Part shown: positions 60,349 to 64,000 of the stretch, in pieces
Position numbering within the stretch: the stretch's first letter is position 1
Layout: every line of letters begins with the position of its first letter
DNA from: Psoroptes ovis
Taxonomy: Eukaryota > Arthropoda > Arachnida > Sarcoptiformes > Psoroptidae
Reading direction: 5' to 3'
Assembly: GCA_002943765.1 (NCBI GenBank)
Contig: PQWQ01000003.1
Coordinates: 1,116,001 to 1,180,000 of the forward strand
DNA length: 64,000 nt
The notes under the pieces: generated by a model
The model's database searches: none
What the model was told of the DNA's origin: nothing
Seen by the model: only the letters and a program-made list of their open reading frames with translations
Made by a program: the position numbers and the translations under genes

Positions 60349-63292
60349 TAAATGATAATTTCAATTCATTTATTTTCGTTGTTTTTTGTGAAATTTTTCG
60401 TAGATTTGCAAATCACAAAATTGATGATTATGATCGTCATCATAATCATCTTCATTAATATCATCATCATCATCATCATAATAATCATACATTCATTTTT
60501 CAATTGGGCGTAATTTTATTTACCTATTTGACTATTATCATTAGTTGCAATGGACAAAATCAGAAAAAAAAATACGTTGATTGATTTAATTTTTAATATT
60601 TTTCTTTTTTTTTGGCCATATTTAAGTTAATATGATCAAAATAAATAATAATAAAAATTAAATAAATAAATCTTGTGTGAATGCAAAACGTCAAATCGCA
60701 GCTGAAATATGAACAAAAATATTACATAATAAACACATATAACTAAAGATTATTTAAGCTTACACATATACGGCAATATAACATATATGAGAAGAGATAA
60801 TGGACAACATCATCCAAAAAACATTATAAAATCATAATCATCAATTTTGATAATCAAAATATATAAATCATTTTTAATATCATTTTTTTTCTCTCGATAT
60901 TTTCAACTTTAGATAATACACAAGGTATATTTTTCAATGATTTTGAATGTTTTGCTATGTTGTATCTTTTTATTTTCTGTTGGTTTGTTTGTTTGATATT
61001 GACGATGATAATTTATGAAAAAAACAATAATCAAAATGATGATAATGATGATGATATTATATTTAAAACGTTTTCATTTTTTTTTCGCTGATTTTCAAGA
61101 AATATTTGCTCATTTTACCTGTATATCCAAATGTTGTCCATGTGTGTGTGTGTGTGTGTTTGCACCCATTGAATTTGATCGATATATATCGGTATTAAAA
61201 TTATTATCATCATCATTATTATTTGATATATTTGAACTTTGATAGTATTTACGTAATATTATTTGAACAGAGAAATTGATTTCGAAACATTTTTTGTATT
61301 GAAATGAATTGATTTTTAAATTTCGATATTTTTTGTTTTCGCAAAATTGCCGAATGGTGAATAGAAATGAACGAATGATTGAATGAATGATGATGATGAT
61401 TATCATCATCATAATCATTCAAAATATATCAATTGAATGTTGTTTTGGTCAATGATGAGTAATATTATAATAAATGTGAATGATTTCATTTCATTTTTGT
61501 TTTTGCTCTTTCTATCATATGATATGATAGCTTTAATATATGTTAAAATCGTTTTTATTTTTTCAATAGTTGATAGTAATATGTGATAGTAATAATGATA
61601 ATGATGATCATAATAATAATCATAATAGTAATGATGATCATCAGAATAATCATCATGGTAATATTATACCTGTACTATTACTTTTGTGCAGTTGTTGATC
61701 TGTTTCATGTGCACATACACATTGTGCCGAAAACAGGCAACAATTGTTGATGTTGTACTATTTCACACTTTATAATTTGACCTTTTAAACATTTTTTTTG
61801 CCATTTTTCTATGTGTTTGGTGCATATATCCTTAATGTAAATTTTATGCAAAATAATATCATAATTTATAAATAAAACTCAAGTAAAATGTGAATTTCTT
61901 TATGTGAATCCATATAACATTGAAATTGTACAATTTGAAAATTGCGAAAAAAATGTACGGATAATAATTATGATTAATATAATTCAAGTAATGGTCAAAA
62001 TTTCACATTTATTTCGATCATTTTTTTTCTAAAACAATTTAAAATTTTTCAAGGTTTTCATTCATCCTTTTTCTTGTGTATTTCTGAGATTATACATTTT
62101 CGAAAAACTTAAGCTCTTGCGATCAAAATTGTCAAAAGAAAATGAAAAAAATTGTCGTTCCATGTCTTAAGAAATCCGTTTCAAAATTTTTTTGGTTTGT
62201 TCCTTTCGAACAATTATTCACAGATTATTTCTATTTTTAGTTTTTTTGTTGCAATCGCAAATCTGGAAAATTTCTTCAATTTTCGAAAATTGAATTATCA
62301 TTTCATTGTGTAATCATTCTTATATATTTTGAAATACAAGAAAAATTATTTTCGCTTATCAAATAATTGGCTTAACAAAATATATAATTCTTTTCGTATC
62401 ATCCATCTCTCCATTATTATCATTGTTTAAAAAAAAATTATTTGAAGTTTTTTTTGATTTTGCAAAAATTTATATCAGAAACATATCTGAAGATACACGA
62501 AACACATACTTACACATGGAAAATCAAACACAAATCATTTATATCAATGAAAATCCATTGTAAGCCATAAGCATTCAAGTAATTCCATGTATTTTTTTCC
62601 AGAAAAAAAAATACAAAATCGCATTTAATAATTTGTTCAATTTTTCAATGTATTCAACCATCTATGTTATGCCATGCTATCTATATGTTTGAAGCTTTGC
62701 AATTTTTGAAAATCACAAATTTTTTTTTCTTTCCTTACTCTCGTCGATATTCGATTATTCAATTGAATGATCAAATTATTTTTCATTGTTTGTTCGCTTA
62801 TTTGCTTGTTTAGTTGTATGCTTGCTTGCTTGCTTGTTTGATCATCATCATAATAATTCAATAATGATGGCAATAATAATAATAATATTTCAATTATATT
62901 TGTATTATGAAAAATGAAGCAAAAAAAACGAATACAAATTTTGATAAATTCTTTGATTCATATATATAAATATGGGGAGAAAATTATGATTTCAATTCAA
63001 TTTTTTTTCGTTATCTTTTCGAAAAAATATTTTTCCATTTGAATTCATACATCAATTGTTTTTTTTTGTATCATTATTTCCATGTTTGTTTTATGTTTGG
63101 AAATTGACCATTATTTTTTTGATTTGTGTTTTGATGTCCATAATATGATGATGTTGATGATGATGATGATCGACCAATTATTTGATTGCAAATTGGGTGT
63201 ATGGATTTTTATCTGTTTATGTTTTTATCCACTAATAGGAAAGTATTATTATTAGAAAAAATCATTATTTTATCAAGTTATTTTATCATGTT

Positions 63293-63315
63293 TGTGTGTG
63301 TGTGTGTGTGTGTGT
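63293..63315. repeat. (TG)11 microsatellite
   Basis: Pure TG run followed by a CTGTGTGTA remnant. Confidence 0.9.
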
Positions 63316-64000
63316 CTGTGTGTATTTGAGTGAGTGTATTCACATCATTGAATTATTGAATGAAGAATACAACATTGAAATATACAATGAAATTAAGATG
63401 ATAAAAATAATCTTCAAAACAATTTCTTGTTGATTCATATGCTATTGAACAGATTTTCGAATGTTATGCTTGACATAATGTTTATTCAATTTATTTCAAT
63501 TTCATTGATTATTATGATTGAATGATGTATTATTTTTATTATTATTATTCTTGTAAATTGTTACATTTAAAAAATGTTTACAAGAAATTATCTTTAAATG
63601 GTTTTGAAATTGATTTTTTTCTCGATTATTATTGGTCTTTCAAATGCAATTTTAGAAAGCATTTAAATGTCGATCAAAAATTTGATATTTTCCCTTGTAA
63701 TTCACTATTTAACAATACAAAATCACTTGCAGTACTTTGATACATTTTTATTGTATCCAATGTAAGCATTATGATGAAGAATGAAAAAAATTCGTAACCG
63801 GTCAATTGAAATGTCAAAAAAATTATTCGACCAGAATTTTTCGGTTGTCAAAATTTGTTGTTGGGCGTTGTTGTCATTCCGGGATCGCAAACATAAAACC
63901 GATCAATTGAATGGCATATAACCTAAAGACAATTATGACAAAAAGTAATAATGAAATTTTGAATCTGAAAAAAGAAAAATCTGAATACAACAACATGTTA

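Larger units (their letters stand above)
47269..64000. other. Non-coding, microsatellite-rich DNA with weak small ORFs
   Basis: About 16.7 kb dominated by ATT, ATG/CAT and TG repeats, with no gene I can support firmly. Short frames of better composition are listed separately: 51554-51703, 54872-54982, 58408-58593 and 60139-60348. Many other frames are Ile/Met/Tyr/His-rich readings of the repeats (for example 48979-49191 and 56439-56633). Confidence 0.5.

Noticed and set aside
1..64000. tRNA, rRNA and CRISPR features
   Set aside because: I looked for tRNA B-box-like GGTTCGA sequences, rRNA-like conserved blocks and regularly spaced repeats, and found none. The short repeats present are ordinary microsatellites.

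Overview
The window is eukaryotic, very A+T-rich DNA (roughly three quarters A+T by eye). It is full of short microsatellites: runs of ATT, ATG/CAT, TG and ATTC. The evidence for a eukaryote is a spliced gene with consensus splice sites, an LTR retroelement, hAT- and mariner-type miniature elements, and homopolymer-rich (Asn, Ser, Thr, Ala, Pro) coding sequence of the kind seen in arthropod nuclear proteins. An arthropod is likely, and a small-genome acariform mite such as a dust mite would fit. That last assignment is inference from composition and element types, not from a diagnostic gene.

Layout. Positions 1-20,270 are almost entirely non-coding, with two 80-82 bp mariner-like MITEs (3504 and 12427) and a few weak small ORFs. 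Positions 20,270-21,080 form a distinctly G+C-richer island with a GA-rich block followed by a CT-rich block, which looks like a promoter. A perfect 44-bp inverted repeat lies at 22,324-22,433. The one convincing host gene starts at 24,738 with a 31-nt coding exon ending in a consensus donor. Its frame continues exactly into a large low-complexity exon beginning at 27,027. The protein (about 535 residues if the exon reads to its own stop) is probably a nuclear regulator, but I cannot name it. Positions 28,604-39,858 are non-coding apart from one possible short exon near 30,940.

Positions 39,863-47,002 hold a complete, apparently intact LTR retroelement on the minus strand. It has LTRs of about 448 bp that differ only in one poly-T tract, a polypurine tract, and one uninterrupted 2,043-codon ORF. 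This ORF encodes Gag (three zinc knuckles), protease, reverse transcriptase, RNase H, integrase and a furin-cleaved class-I-type envelope protein in a single polyprotein. The single-ORF Gag-Pol-Env design, the absence of a TGG-type primer-binding site and the BEL/Pao-like Gag joined to a Ty3/gypsy-like Pol make it the most interesting object here. A 173-bp hAT MITE with a perfect 8-bp target duplication lies 77 bp beyond it.

Positions 47,270-64,000 return to microsatellite-rich DNA with no gene I can support firmly. A few short, higher-complexity ORFs are recorded as leads. No tRNA, rRNA or CRISPR was seen.
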